NCBI GenBank assembly: GCA_038322815.1
Contig: JBBQGG010000011.1
Span: 1-55,932 of the forward strand
From: PALSA-1296 sp038322815
GTDB lineage: Bacteria > Bacteroidota > Ignavibacteria > Palsa-1295
Direction: 5' to 3'
DNA length: 55,932 nt
The first letter of the stretch is position 1; each line of letters opens with the position of its first letter. Below are positions 8,280 through 16,210 of this stretch, piece by piece. A program made the translations under genes and the position numbers. The notes below the pieces were generated by a model that saw only the letters and a list, made by a program, of their open reading frames with translations, did no database searches and was not told where the DNA came from.

Positions 8280-8432
8280 TTGTTAACGGACACCCGATAT
8301 TTTTTATCTTTCTCATCATTACTTCTACTTACAACAACGTTAGTTTTGCTCTCGCTGGTGTATGCACAGGGGTTAAGGAACATTGTATTCGTCTGCCACG
8401 ACGTTACTATGAATCTGATTTCCACAGTATAA
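8280..8432 (+). CDS. short ORF with signal-peptide-like sequence, possibly a gene remnant
   Basis: An open frame ending at 8432 encodes a stretch that looks like an export signal: a hydrophobic run FLSFSSLLLLTTTLVLLSL followed by VYAQG, the cleavage style of other secreted proteins here (AQ). Only about 20 residues follow before the stop. No good start exists: an AAAGGAG lies directly against a TTG at 8280, with no spacing, and the in-frame ATG at 8226 is upstream of the promoter's -7 box. It is either a truncated secreted-protein gene or a coincidence in a structured leader. Low confidence. Confidence 0.25.
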   Translation: MLTDTRYFLSFSSLLLLTTTLVLLSLVYAQGLRNIVFVCHDVTMNLISTV

Positions 8433-8441
8433 CAAAGATCT

Positions 8442-8464
8442 TTCGGCGATCATTATGTGCCGGA
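8442..8464 (+). terminator. possible terminator hairpin
   Basis: A six-pair stem (8442-8447 with 8459-8464, core CGGC/GCCG) is followed by TTTT and, 15 nt later, by a long T-rich run (8479-8500). It would end the transcript from the 8208-8239 promoter at about 250 nt. The U tract is interrupted, so confidence is low. Confidence 0.35.
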
Positions 8465-8779
8465 TTTTCTGAGAACATTTTTTTTGTTTTTTTTTGTTTT
8501 AAGATCAATTCTTTTCCATCACGGGAGAGGGAGTTGGGTTTTTGCTAAGGCTTTTCATATATCAAAAAGCTAAAAGCAAATTTCAAACCGCATGCATCTT
8601 TTCGTTGTCTGCTGTTTGGACGGGATACAAGCTACTATAATATAAACGAACATTTTGTTTTTTCTGTATCAACAAGAGGTCATGTGCGTTTGCTGATCGC
8701 ATTCGTCATGATGCTTTGATCGCCACATCGAAGCAGATCATCAAGAAGATCGGAAAGACTATCAACACAATAGACACCT
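8465..8779. other. non-coding stretch before the fibre-like genes
   Basis: AT-rich with no convincing gene. It contains TCACGGGAG at 8519-8527, a 9-mer also present in the RNA unit at 15.85 kb. A stem-loop at 8713-8734 (GCTTTGAT / ATCGAAGC, with one G-T pair) displays a CGCCAC loop about 45 nt before the ATG at 8780. The promoter of the fibre-like operon should lie here, but I do not see a clear -33/-7 pair. Confidence 0.4.
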
Positions 8780-9565
8780 ATGCTTGAAAAGACAAAGTAT
8801 TTATTTTGCATACTTTCCATAGCTCTCAGCATTGGAGCAGTATCGAACCTACAAGCTCAGCAGCCCAGGCTCTTCGGTGCTGCGGGATTGGTACTTGACG
8901 CTCGCTCAACACCTTATCGTGCTGTAACGATTGATGTTCCGACGGGACTATCAGTAAGTTACTCTTTACACTTACCGGGATCGGGCCCAACAGGTCCTTT
9001 AAGTGTACTTGCCAGTGACGTAAACGGAAATATGGTATGGACTGCAAGTGGTACAGCATCGCTTCCGCCGCTTCCTCCGGGGAATATTTGGGTAGGTAAT
9101 GCTTCAAGTGTTGCAATGCCTTACGCACCCACGGTTCCTGGTGCAATTTTAGTCTTAAGCGGTTCTTCAACTCCAACTTGGAGTACCGTCATTCCATCAA
9201 ACACAACAATTTCTGCTTCACAACTTACCTCTGGAACATTACAATCCGGCGTGACAATAAATGTTGGACCGGGTTCAACGATAAATCCTACAGGTGGTAC
9301 GAATACAGCAAACAATTTAAACGGTGCAGGTCCCGGAAATTATGCTGGGGCGGTATTAATTCCGCAAAATGCACTAACCCTTGCAATTGCATATTCCGGT
9401 ATACAGAACGGCTCTTCTGTACAGGTTAATATTATAGATCCTGGTTTGCCGGGAGTTGCGGCGTATGTGACTCAAATCAATCCGGGTACCGGATTCATGG
9501 TATCATTTTCTGCAAGTTATCCAACTACGACCGGAAAAGTTTTTTACACCGTCGTTAACCCATAA
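8780..9565 (+). CDS. secreted beta-repeat protein, first of four
   Basis: A 261-residue exported protein with a signal peptide ending near NLQAQQ (residues 1-27). The rest is low-complexity, rich in Gly, Ser, Thr, Pro and Val, with the look of surface or tail-fibre-type beta structure. No catalytic motif is seen. It opens a run of four same-strand genes with the same domain plan: signal peptide, then a short opening module with phrases like YSLHLPGSGPTGPL and LVLSGSSTPTWS. The C-terminal 70 residues (QNALTLAIAYSGIQNGSSVQ onward) form a separate small domain. Likely cell-surface or extracellular; function unknown. Confidence 0.7.
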   Translation: MLEKTKYLFCILSIALSIGAVSNLQAQQPRLFGAAGLVLDARSTPYRAVTIDVPTGLSVSYSLHLPGSGPTGPLSVLASDVNGNMVWTASGTASLPPLPPGNIWVGNASSVAMPYAPTVPGAILVLSGSSTPTWSTVIPSNTTISASQLTSGTLQSGVTINVGPGSTINPTGGTNTANNLNGAGPGNYAGAVLIPQNALTLAIAYSGIQNGSSVQVNIIDPGLPGVAAYVTQINPGTGFMVSFSASYPTTTGKVFYTVVNP

Positions 9566-9617
9566 TTTTTTTTATTAACGCATTTTATTTCTTTATTCAT
9601 TCATCTATATTACAGTT

Positions 9618-10625
9618 ATGAAAAATCACAAACTCTCGATTCTTGCAGCATTGTTGCTGTGCATTTTTACCGGAGTATCGGTGGCTCAGCCTCCGACAAC
9701 GGCGAAGACGTTCAGAATGTACAATGATGCAACACACACGTTGTCATTGACACTTGATCCGGCAGCTGCTGCTGGAACCGGTACATTCACGTTTCCTCAG
9801 CCTTCTTTAGGTATTTTTCACTCGGCAGCGGGTGGAGCAGTGACCTTAGGACCGGTTGGTCTCAGCACTGGTGATGTTTCCGGTACATTGAACGTCAGCA
9901 ATGGCGGTACAGGTAATACAACAGTTGGACCTGCAAACTCTGTTGCGTTCAGCGATGGTACAAAGATCGTCTATACCGCGGCTCCTCCGGCAGCAGTTAA
10001 CTCGATCCTCGTCAGCATCAATGGTGCAGCTCCGACATATTCAACAACGTTGCCTTCTTCTATAGGCGTACCGTTTTCGAATATCACGAGTGGCACAAAC
10101 ACAGCGGCAGCTATGCTCGTTGGAGCTGGCGCAACCCTTTTGCCAACAGGAACAGGTCAAATCGGTGCAAATGTATTCGTAGGTACTGGCTCAACTTCTA
10201 ATGCTGTTGATCTTAACACAGCTGAAGTCAACGGTGTCTTACCTGTCGGTAATGGCGGTACTGGAGTTTCATCAGCAGGCAGTGCAGGAAGTATTCTTCT
10301 CAGCACAGGTCCTCTTGGAACAAACAACATGTCACCACTTGCTCCAGGAACAAATGGTCAGGTGCTTGCAATCGTAGGTGGTGCTCCAACTTGGACAAGC
10401 GTTCCTGGTGGACTTGCCGCAAAAGGACGTGTTGCCGGTGATAATGTAAACTTCTCATACACGATCACTCCGTCAAGCCTTCCGGTTGGCGCAACGATCA
10501 ATGTATCATTAGAGAGCGCTACAAATGCTGCAATTACTGTGACATCACGCACAGCAACTACATTCACTGTTCAGGCTCCAATCGTTTTGAGCACCAGTGA
10601 TTTCATCAATTATCTCATATTCTAA
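9618..10625 (+). CDS. secreted beta-repeat protein with NGGTG motifs
   Basis: A 335-residue exported protein (signal peptide to about residue 23, ending VSVAQ). The mature part has the fibre-like module FRMYNDATHTLSLTLDP and two NGGTG motifs (SNGGTGNTT, GNGGTGVSS), a phrase very common in phage and bacterial tail-fibre-like repeat proteins. The C-terminal domain (VAGDNVNFSYTITPSSLPVG onward) matches in position the C-terminal domain of the preceding protein. Followed by a strong terminator, so genes one and two form one transcript. Function unknown. Confidence 0.7.
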   Translation: MKNHKLSILAALLLCIFTGVSVAQPPTTAKTFRMYNDATHTLSLTLDPAAAAGTGTFTFPQPSLGIFHSAAGGAVTLGPVGLSTGDVSGTLNVSNGGTGNTTVGPANSVAFSDGTKIVYTAAPPAAVNSILVSINGAAPTYSTTLPSSIGVPFSNITSGTNTAAAMLVGAGATLLPTGTGQIGANVFVGTGSTSNAVDLNTAEVNGVLPVGNGGTGVSSAGSAGSILLSTGPLGTNNMSPLAPGTNGQVLAIVGGAPTWTSVPGGLAAKGRVAGDNVNFSYTITPSSLPVGATINVSLESATNAAITVTSRTATTFTVQAPIVLSTSDFINYLIF

Positions 10626-10646
10626 AATTTGAGTAAAGCATGGCTG

Positions 10647-10667
10647 CGCCCCCAGGCAAGGGGGGCG
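10647..10667 (+). terminator. GC-rich terminator hairpin after the second fibre-like gene
   Basis: CGCCCCC (10647-10653) pairs perfectly with GGGGGCG (10661-10667); a T-rich tail (TTGCTATGTGTTTT) follows. It is one of the strongest hairpins in the window and separates genes one and two from gene three. Confidence 0.7.
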
Positions 10668-10808
10668 TTGCTATGTGTTTTATCATTGCAGACCTTAATG
10701 AGGTTAGCACACAAAAAAAGGGAAAATTTTTTCCTTTGCAAGAAGATCTTATTTTAGTCGTGGAATTTGTCGTTCAATCATTAAGATGACAGCATCAATA
10801 AAGCTTAC

Positions 10809-13319
10809 ATGCGAATGAAGTACTTAAAATTATTCATACTAGCGGCCTGCTTATTAACGGGTTTATCGGGTCTCCTTCGGGCACAGACCGGGAATCCTTC
10901 GACGAGCAGTAAATTCGTTTTGAAAAATGACGCAGGGAATACCGTTACTCTTGCTGTTCCTTCAACCGGAGTTACAAATTATAGCTTAACGCTTCCTGCC
11001 ATTACTGGCACTACAGGCGGAATGCTGTATTTGACAAACGGAACAGGAAGTCTCGGATGGCTTGCAGCAGGAACAAACAATCAGGTTCTTACCATGAGCG
11101 GCGGAATTCCTACTTGGAGTACGCTCTCAGCAGGAACCGTTTCAAGCGTAGGACTTGTGATGCCGTCTATTTTTACGGTAACGAATTCGCCAATTACTTC
11201 AAGCGGTAATCTAACTGCTACTCTAAATACTCAGAATGCAAATTTATTTTTTGCCGGACCATCGAGTGGAGCAGCAGCCACACCGACCTTCCGTGCAATA
11301 ACATCAGCAGATGTACCAGCACTTCCATATTTATCGAGCGTAGGCTTAACAATGCCTTCAGTACTTTATAGTTCTGTAACGAATTCACCGCTTACTTCCA
11401 ACGGAACATTGATTCCGCAACTTGCAACACAGACAGCAAATTTTGTATTTGCCGGACCAACATCAGGTGCAGCAACGACGCCAACATTCCGTGCATTGGT
11501 AGCGAATGACATTCCAAGCGGTTCGACTAATTACATTCAAAATACTGCTTCATTACAGCCATCATCAAATTTTCACATCAGCGGTAACGGCGAGATCGAA
11601 ACGCAGCTTCAATTCAAAGGCACAGGCACAGGAATAACAACATTCCAAGCAGGTGCTCAGGGAGCCACGAATCTCAACTATACACTTCCGATCACAGCTC
11701 CGACAGCAGGTCAGATCTTGAGCAGCAGTGCTTCAGGAGTTTTAAGCTGGACAAATGCATCAGCTGGAACAGTCACAAGTGTCGGCTTAGCAATGCCGTC
11801 GATCTTTACGGTAACGAATTCACCTGTCACAACAAGTGGAACATTGACGGCTGCTCTGAACAATCAGAATGCTAATCTATTCTTTGCGGGACCTTCAAGT
11901 GGAGCAGCCGCAACACCGACCTTCCGTTTAATAACGGCAACTGATGTACCTGCATTACCTTACGTATCAAGCATAGGATTACAAATGCCTTCAGTTCTTT
12001 ACAGTTCTGTAACAAATTCACCGCTTACTTCGAACGGAACATTGATTCCGCAATTAGCGACGCAGACAGCAAATTTCGTTTTTGCCGGTCCTACAACAGG
12101 TGCCGCAGCTACGCCGACATTCCGTGCATTGGTAGCGAATGACATTCCAAGCGGTTCCACTAGTTACATTCAAAATACTACTTCATTACAGCCGTCATCA
12201 AATTACCATATCAGTGGTAATGGTGAAGTTGAAGGTCAGCTTCAATTCAAAGGCACAAGCACAGGAATAACAACATTCCAGGGTGGTGCTCAAGGAGCCA
12301 ACAACATTAATTACACACTTCCGAGCGCTGCTCCGAATTCCAATCAGGTTTTAATTTCAAGTGGAGGATCTGCAAGTAATCTCAGTTGGACAGATGCAAG
12401 TACTTTATTAAGCGGCAGCTACTGGTCACTTGCGGGAAATAGTACAGCAACTGCTTATAATGGCACAACAGGTAATTTCCTCGGCACTACAAGTACTCAG
12501 CCTCTTGTCATTGCCACAACAAATACAGCGACTGCACAGCCGATCGAATTGTTTACTAATAATGTAGAGCGCATGCGAGTTGCATCGAGCGGATACGTGG
12601 GTGTGGGTTTAACAACTCCGACATCTATCCTGCATGTTGCAAGCCAGGAAGATAACGATGCTGCTAATGATGTTATACTTTCTGCATTTAATGGTACAGC
12701 GACAAATGGAGGAGAGTTTGTCACACAACGAGCTCGCGGTACAATAGCTTCACCTACAAATGTAGCAAGTGGTGATGATCTCGGCGGTTTCAAGTATAGA
12801 GGATACTTCAATGGATCATTTATTGAAGCGGGACAAATAGATTTTATTGCCGATGCTGCACCAACAGCTGCAGGGTTAGCAAACCACTTTCTATTGAATA
12901 CAAGTGATGGATCAAATATGACTCAGAGATTATATATCACAAGTGGTGGTTTTACTGCAATAGGAACAAATTCTCCAAATACTCAACTCGATGTAGATGG
13001 AGCTATTTCAACTCGACCTTCGACAAGTACTATCACTGCTACTTCAACTGTGACCGTCGGCAATCGTTCATATGTGCGTTTAACTCATGACGCCAATGCT
13101 GGTACATATACAATTACGTTATCGAATGGATTGCAGGATGGACAGGTGCTTATTATCCAAGTTGAGGGCGTGCTGGCAAGCCCAAGCCGTCTACTACAGT
13201 TCAGTACGAGTGCAAATTTGAAATTGTCGGGTACTTTTGCTCCAAATACTAATCATTCAACTCTTTCCCTGATATGGGATGGCACAGAATGGGTAGAAAC
13301 AGCACGATCACTTAACTAA
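10809..13319 (+). CDS. large secreted fibre-like protein with two long internal repeats
   Basis: An 836-residue exported protein (signal peptide to about residue 26, LLRAQT). About residues 105-290 and 318-500 are two copies of one long repeat: TSVGLAMPSIFTVTNSP, then NLFFAGPSSGAAATPTFR, then LQPSSN..ISGNGE, then LQFKGTGTGITTFQAGAQG. At DNA level the period is about 635 bp. A downstream module has the phrases NNVERMRVASSGYVGVG and AIGTNSPNTQLDVDG, typical of tail-fibre or S74-peptidase-associated shafts, but no S74 chaperone domain is seen. Probably a trimeric or filamentous surface structure; function unknown. Confidence 0.75.
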   Translation: MRMKYLKLFILAACLLTGLSGLLRAQTGNPSTSSKFVLKNDAGNTVTLAVPSTGVTNYSLTLPAITGTTGGMLYLTNGTGSLGWLAAGTNNQVLTMSGGIPTWSTLSAGTVSSVGLVMPSIFTVTNSPITSSGNLTATLNTQNANLFFAGPSSGAAATPTFRAITSADVPALPYLSSVGLTMPSVLYSSVTNSPLTSNGTLIPQLATQTANFVFAGPTSGAATTPTFRALVANDIPSGSTNYIQNTASLQPSSNFHISGNGEIETQLQFKGTGTGITTFQAGAQGATNLNYTLPITAPTAGQILSSSASGVLSWTNASAGTVTSVGLAMPSIFTVTNSPVTTSGTLTAALNNQNANLFFAGPSSGAAATPTFRLITATDVPALPYVSSIGLQMPSVLYSSVTNSPLTSNGTLIPQLATQTANFVFAGPTTGAAATPTFRALVANDIPSGSTSYIQNTTSLQPSSNYHISGNGEVEGQLQFKGTSTGITTFQGGAQGANNINYTLPSAAPNSNQVLISSGGSASNLSWTDASTLLSGSYWSLAGNSTATAYNGTTGNFLGTTSTQPLVIATTNTATAQPIELFTNNVERMRVASSGYVGVGLTTPTSILHVASQEDNDAANDVILSAFNGTATNGGEFVTQRARGTIASPTNVASGDDLGGFKYRGYFNGSFIEAGQIDFIADAAPTAAGLANHFLLNTSDGSNMTQRLYITSGGFTAIGTNSPNTQLDVDGAISTRPSTSTITATSTVTVGNRSYVRLTHDANAGTYTITLSNGLQDGQVLIIQVEGVLASPSRLLQFSTSANLKLSGTFAPNTNHSTLSLIWDGTEWVETARSLN

Positions 13320-13353
13320 TTAGCTTGAACCACAATCAACTTTTCAGAATATT

Positions 13354-15369
13354 ATGAAGCTTATTAAATATTTTCGTTCAGCTGTGATGGTTATGATCGT
13401 CGCAGTTTCAATAACCTCGGGTACGAAGGCACAAAGTGTTCACAATGAACAATATATTGCATTGCAGAACTTTATTTTGCCGCAGTATGCGATTACCATA
13501 GGTGCACCGACAACATTACTAACAAACTACACATTCTTGCTGCCGGATGCAGCTCCTACTTCTTTAAACCAGACGCTCCTGGTTACCTCTATGGTTGGAA
13601 GTACTTATACCCTTGGATGGGGAGGTACAACGAACAACACTAATTGGATGCTTACAGGTAATATGGGATCATCTTCTCTAACGAATTTCATCGGGACAAC
13701 GGACGCCCAGGATTTCGTTACGAAGACCAATAGCATCGAGAGAATGCGTGTAACTTCATCCGGTAAGATCGGAATTGGAACAATATTACCCGGACAATTG
13801 GTAGAAGTGAAGAATGGAAATATTTTACTTTCCAATTCTGCGACTCCAGGTCAATTACAATTTCAGGGTACATTAACTGGGACAACAACTATATCAGCTG
13901 GTGCGCAAGGCTTGACAAATATCAATTATACGCTTCCTTTAGCAGCACCGTCTGCGAATGGCCAAGTTCTCAGCTCGACAACAGGCGGGGCGATGAGTTG
14001 GATATCAGCTACAAGCGCCGGTACAGTTACAAGTGTCGGACTTGCACTTCCGACTAATGAATTTACTATTTCAAATTCTCCGGTAACTACTTCCGGAACG
14101 TTGACAGGCACATGGAAGACTCAAAACGCTGCAGTCGTATTTGCCGGACCTGTAACTGGGACAGCGGCAGTACCGACATTCCGTGCCTTATCTGCGACTG
14201 ATATACCAAGTCTATCGACAAACTACATTGTCAATGGAACTACACTTCAGACAGCAAATTTTAATATTTCCGGTAACGGAGGTATTGGCGGTCAGTTGCA
14301 GTTACAAGGAACATCAACTGGGATCTCAACTTTTCAGGCAGGCGCTCAGGGAATAACGAATATCAACTATACTCTCCCGATCACTGCTCCGACAAGCGGT
14401 CAGGTCTTAAGCAGCAGCAATACGGGAGCAATGAGTTGGATCAATGCATCGACCGGAACTGTAACGAGTGTTGGATTAGCGATGCCATCAATTTTTACAG
14501 TGACGAATTCGCCGGTAACATCAAGCGGAACATTGACAGCAGCACTTGCAACTGAAAGCGCCAATTTGGTTTTTGCAGGACCTTCAACAGGTGCTGCAGC
14601 AACTCCTACGTTCCGTGCTTTGACCGCTACTGATATCCCAAGTCTGGCAAGCAGTTATATCGTCAATGGCACGAGCCTTCAAACGGCTAATTATAATATC
14701 AGCGGCAACGGTACTATAGATGGGCAGTTGCAGTTAAAAGGGACGAGTACAGGAGTCACGACATTCCAGTCCGGCGCACAGGGATCAACAAATATCAATT
14801 ATACTCTTCCTATAGCTCAGGGATCATCCGGAACAGTACTTCAAAATAATGGGTCAGGTGTTCTTAGTTGGGTGGATATTTCTTCATCTTCCTCAGGAGT
14901 TGGATCTGTAATATTTGCCATTAAAGGTAGTGACGAAACTGTAACTAATAGCTCTACATTGCAAAATGATGATGATCTTTATTTTACTATTGGAGCAAAT
15001 GAGACATGGGAGATCGTTTCTCAATTGGAAGCCAAAACGGGTTCCGGTGGAGATCCAAAACTATTAGTTGCGATTACAATTCCCTCAGGGACCTTACATG
15101 TTTACGTTAACCAAAATGGTGAGGGTGGTGCCGACGACGGTCAATGGCTCAAGACATCTGGTACTTCAAGCGACGATGGGTTCAAAATTGAAGATGGGGA
15201 TAAGATGGATGAAGATGATGAACAATCCGCTATAGTTTTCCGTGGTCTTATTGTTTGTGGATCAACAGGAGGCACAGTTCATATTCAATGGGCTCCAGAT
15301 AAAGCCCAGGATAAGAAATCAATAACGGTAATGACTAATTCTTACCTCAAAGCCACAAGAGCTAAATAA
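13354..15369 (+). CDS. secreted fibre-like protein, paralogue of the preceding gene
   Basis: A 671-residue exported protein (signal peptide ending TSGTKAQ). It shares modules with the preceding protein in a different order: first NSIERMRVTSSGKIGIGT (near residue 127), then two and a half copies of the GTVTSVGLALP...FAGP...PTFRAL...ISGNG unit with a shorter period of about 435 bp. The C-terminal 180 residues (from about SVIFAIKGSDETV) form a distinct Asp/Gly-rich domain absent from the paralogue, probably a C1q/TNF-like or receptor-binding head. The order of modules suggests repeat shuffling between the two genes. Confidence 0.75.
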   Translation: MKLIKYFRSAVMVMIVAVSITSGTKAQSVHNEQYIALQNFILPQYAITIGAPTTLLTNYTFLLPDAAPTSLNQTLLVTSMVGSTYTLGWGGTTNNTNWMLTGNMGSSSLTNFIGTTDAQDFVTKTNSIERMRVTSSGKIGIGTILPGQLVEVKNGNILLSNSATPGQLQFQGTLTGTTTISAGAQGLTNINYTLPLAAPSANGQVLSSTTGGAMSWISATSAGTVTSVGLALPTNEFTISNSPVTTSGTLTGTWKTQNAAVVFAGPVTGTAAVPTFRALSATDIPSLSTNYIVNGTTLQTANFNISGNGGIGGQLQLQGTSTGISTFQAGAQGITNINYTLPITAPTSGQVLSSSNTGAMSWINASTGTVTSVGLAMPSIFTVTNSPVTSSGTLTAALATESANLVFAGPSTGAAATPTFRALTATDIPSLASSYIVNGTSLQTANYNISGNGTIDGQLQLKGTSTGVTTFQSGAQGSTNINYTLPIAQGSSGTVLQNNGSGVLSWVDISSSSSGVGSVIFAIKGSDETVTNSSTLQNDDDLYFTIGANETWEIVSQLEAKTGSGGDPKLLVAITIPSGTLHVYVNQNGEGGADDGQWLKTSGTSSDDGFKIEDGDKMDEDDEQSAIVFRGLIVCGSTGGTVHIQWAPDKAQDKKSITVMTNSYLKATRAK

Positions 15370-15385
15370 AATTATTAAAATTTAG

Positions 15386-15399
15386 AACCTTATAAGGTT
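15386..15399 (+). terminator. weak palindrome terminator after the fibre-like operon
   Basis: The perfect palindrome AACCTTATAAGGTT is followed by TTTCTC. It is short and has little loop space, so termination here is only possible. Confidence 0.35.
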
Positions 15400-15400
15400 T

Positions 15401-15456
15401 TCTCGCACCCTCAAAATATGTCGTTATGAAATATTAACGGCTTGTTGATAAGGCAA
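15401..15456 (+). ncRNA. 3' remnant (copy A) of the repeated RNA unit
   Basis: This short stretch matches only the 3' end of the two RNA units further right. It has a TCTCGCACC box, a hairpin (CGTTA near 15422 with TAACG near 15435), then GGCTTGTTGATAAGGCAA (15439-15456). Unlike copies B and C it lacks the ACTAATGG closing strand and the terminator, and no promoter or GCCACGG element precedes it. I read it as a truncated copy left by duplication. Confidence 0.5.
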
Positions 15457-15573
15457 TGGTGGGGGAAGGTTTTAGATATCGGAAACGATGGGGATGATCT
15501 GAGGAGATGTGCCCTGTGATATTGCTGAATTGTAAGGACTTACGGAGGCTTAAAATTTAAAATTCAAAAACGC

Positions 15574-15604
15574 TTGCATTTCGAGAGAATTTGTTGTATA
15601 TTTG
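15574..15604 (+). promoter_or_regulatory. Bacteroidota-type promoter of RNA unit B
   Basis: TTG at 15574-15576 and TATATTTG at 15597-15604 are 20 nt apart. The predicted start is near 15611. No ORF of useful size follows for 1 kb, so the transcript is non-coding. Confidence 0.7.
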
Positions 15605-15896
15605 TATTGTTATATTTAGTACACATCCATGCCACGGATGTGCATTGAGAAGATTCCCGAATGACTGCTCTGTTTTCATAGTTTAGCCACGTATCAGAGA
15701 AGCATTCATACTAATCATGACCACGGAAGAAAAAAGGAATTTCCTTTTGCCATAAATTTTAGCATTTTACCGAAGAAACAGAGTTTGCTCTACTTCGTAA
15801 AATTCATTTATAGACCGTTTCGTATTCCCGTTTAAAAATTGCTCTTGTCACGGGAGGCGCTTTATTTTCGGAGAATACAAAGTAACACATTGCATC

Positions 15897-15954
15897 AGCA
15901 ACTATATACTTTTGAAAACTTTTGGTTAGGTTAAGTAAAAAGTATATAGTTGCT
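15897..15954. repeat. perfect 17-bp inverted repeat inside RNA unit B
   Basis: AGCAACTATATACTTTT (15897-15913) and its exact reverse complement (15938-15954) enclose a 24-nt loop containing TGGTTAGGTTAA (15923-15934). That 12-mer is also in the apical loop of the minus-strand small RNA at 7.9 kb. Unit C has no equivalent, so this is an insertion specific to unit B. Confidence 0.85.
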
Positions 15955-16044
15955 CGTGCGATTCTGACTGATCTAAGTTTCTCACCACACTCACAGGATG
16001 CCGTTATTTCTAAATAATGGCTTGTTGATAAGGCAAACTAATGG

Positions 16045-16080
16045 CTCCCTGCTACCTCGGTAGTGGGGAGTTTATTTTAA
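16045..16080 (+). terminator. intrinsic terminator of RNA unit B
   Basis: An 11-pair stem (16045-16055 with 16060-16070, starting CTCCC) closes a short CTCG-type loop and is followed by TTTATTTTAA. It directly follows the conserved ACTAATGG strand. Confidence 0.8.
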
Positions 16081-16170
16081 GGGCATTCGTCTGGGGAGGC
16101 TCTGATTTTTACAACCTATATTTTATTGATTCAAAATACGTTAGAGGTATTCTAATTTATTTTAAAATAA

Positions 16171-16204
16171 TTAGTACCAATCGGGGAATATTGCCGTATC
16201 TTTG
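16171..16204 (+). promoter_or_regulatory. Bacteroidota-type promoter of RNA unit C
   Basis: TATCTTTG at 16197-16204 is a good -7 box; the -33 position holds only TTAG (16171-16174). The box is flanked by two copies of TACCAAT (16175-16181 and 16205-16211) in a near-dyad, which could be a regulator site. Transcription should start near 16211. Confidence 0.55.
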
Positions 16205-16210
16205 TACCAA

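Larger units (their letters stand above)
15611..16080 (+). ncRNA. putative long structured RNA, unit B (about 470 nt)
   Basis: No family recognised. The unit runs from a canonical promoter to a strong terminator without a meaningful ORF, and is full of perfect stems. These include CACATCC/GGATGTG around an ATGCCAC loop (15621-15641), an 11-pair stem with one bulge around 15761-15802, and a perfect 17-pair hairpin at 15897-15954. The conserved 3' module is a hairpin (16000-16009/16012-16021) leading into TTGTTGATAAGGCAA, then ACTAA, which can pair with TTAGT at the very 5' end (15616-15620). The same architecture recurs in unit C, and the 3' module in remnant A. Confidence 0.65.

Noticed and set aside
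8826..9176. Minus-strand frame inside the first fibre-like gene
   Set aside because: Shadow ORF produced by the biased codon use of the repeat protein.
11127..14880. CRISPR array or diversity-generating retroelement in the repeat-rich genes
   Set aside because: The repeats are long in-frame coding modules, not short repeats with unique spacers, and no reverse transcriptase or cas gene is present.
8780..15369. Prophage tail region
   Set aside because: Every gene has a signal peptide and no other phage structural or integrase gene is present.
15621..15641. Cobalamin riboswitch, because of repeated GCCAC
   Set aside because: The B12 box and the rest of the riboswitch core are missing, and the units end in terminators with no downstream vitamin gene.
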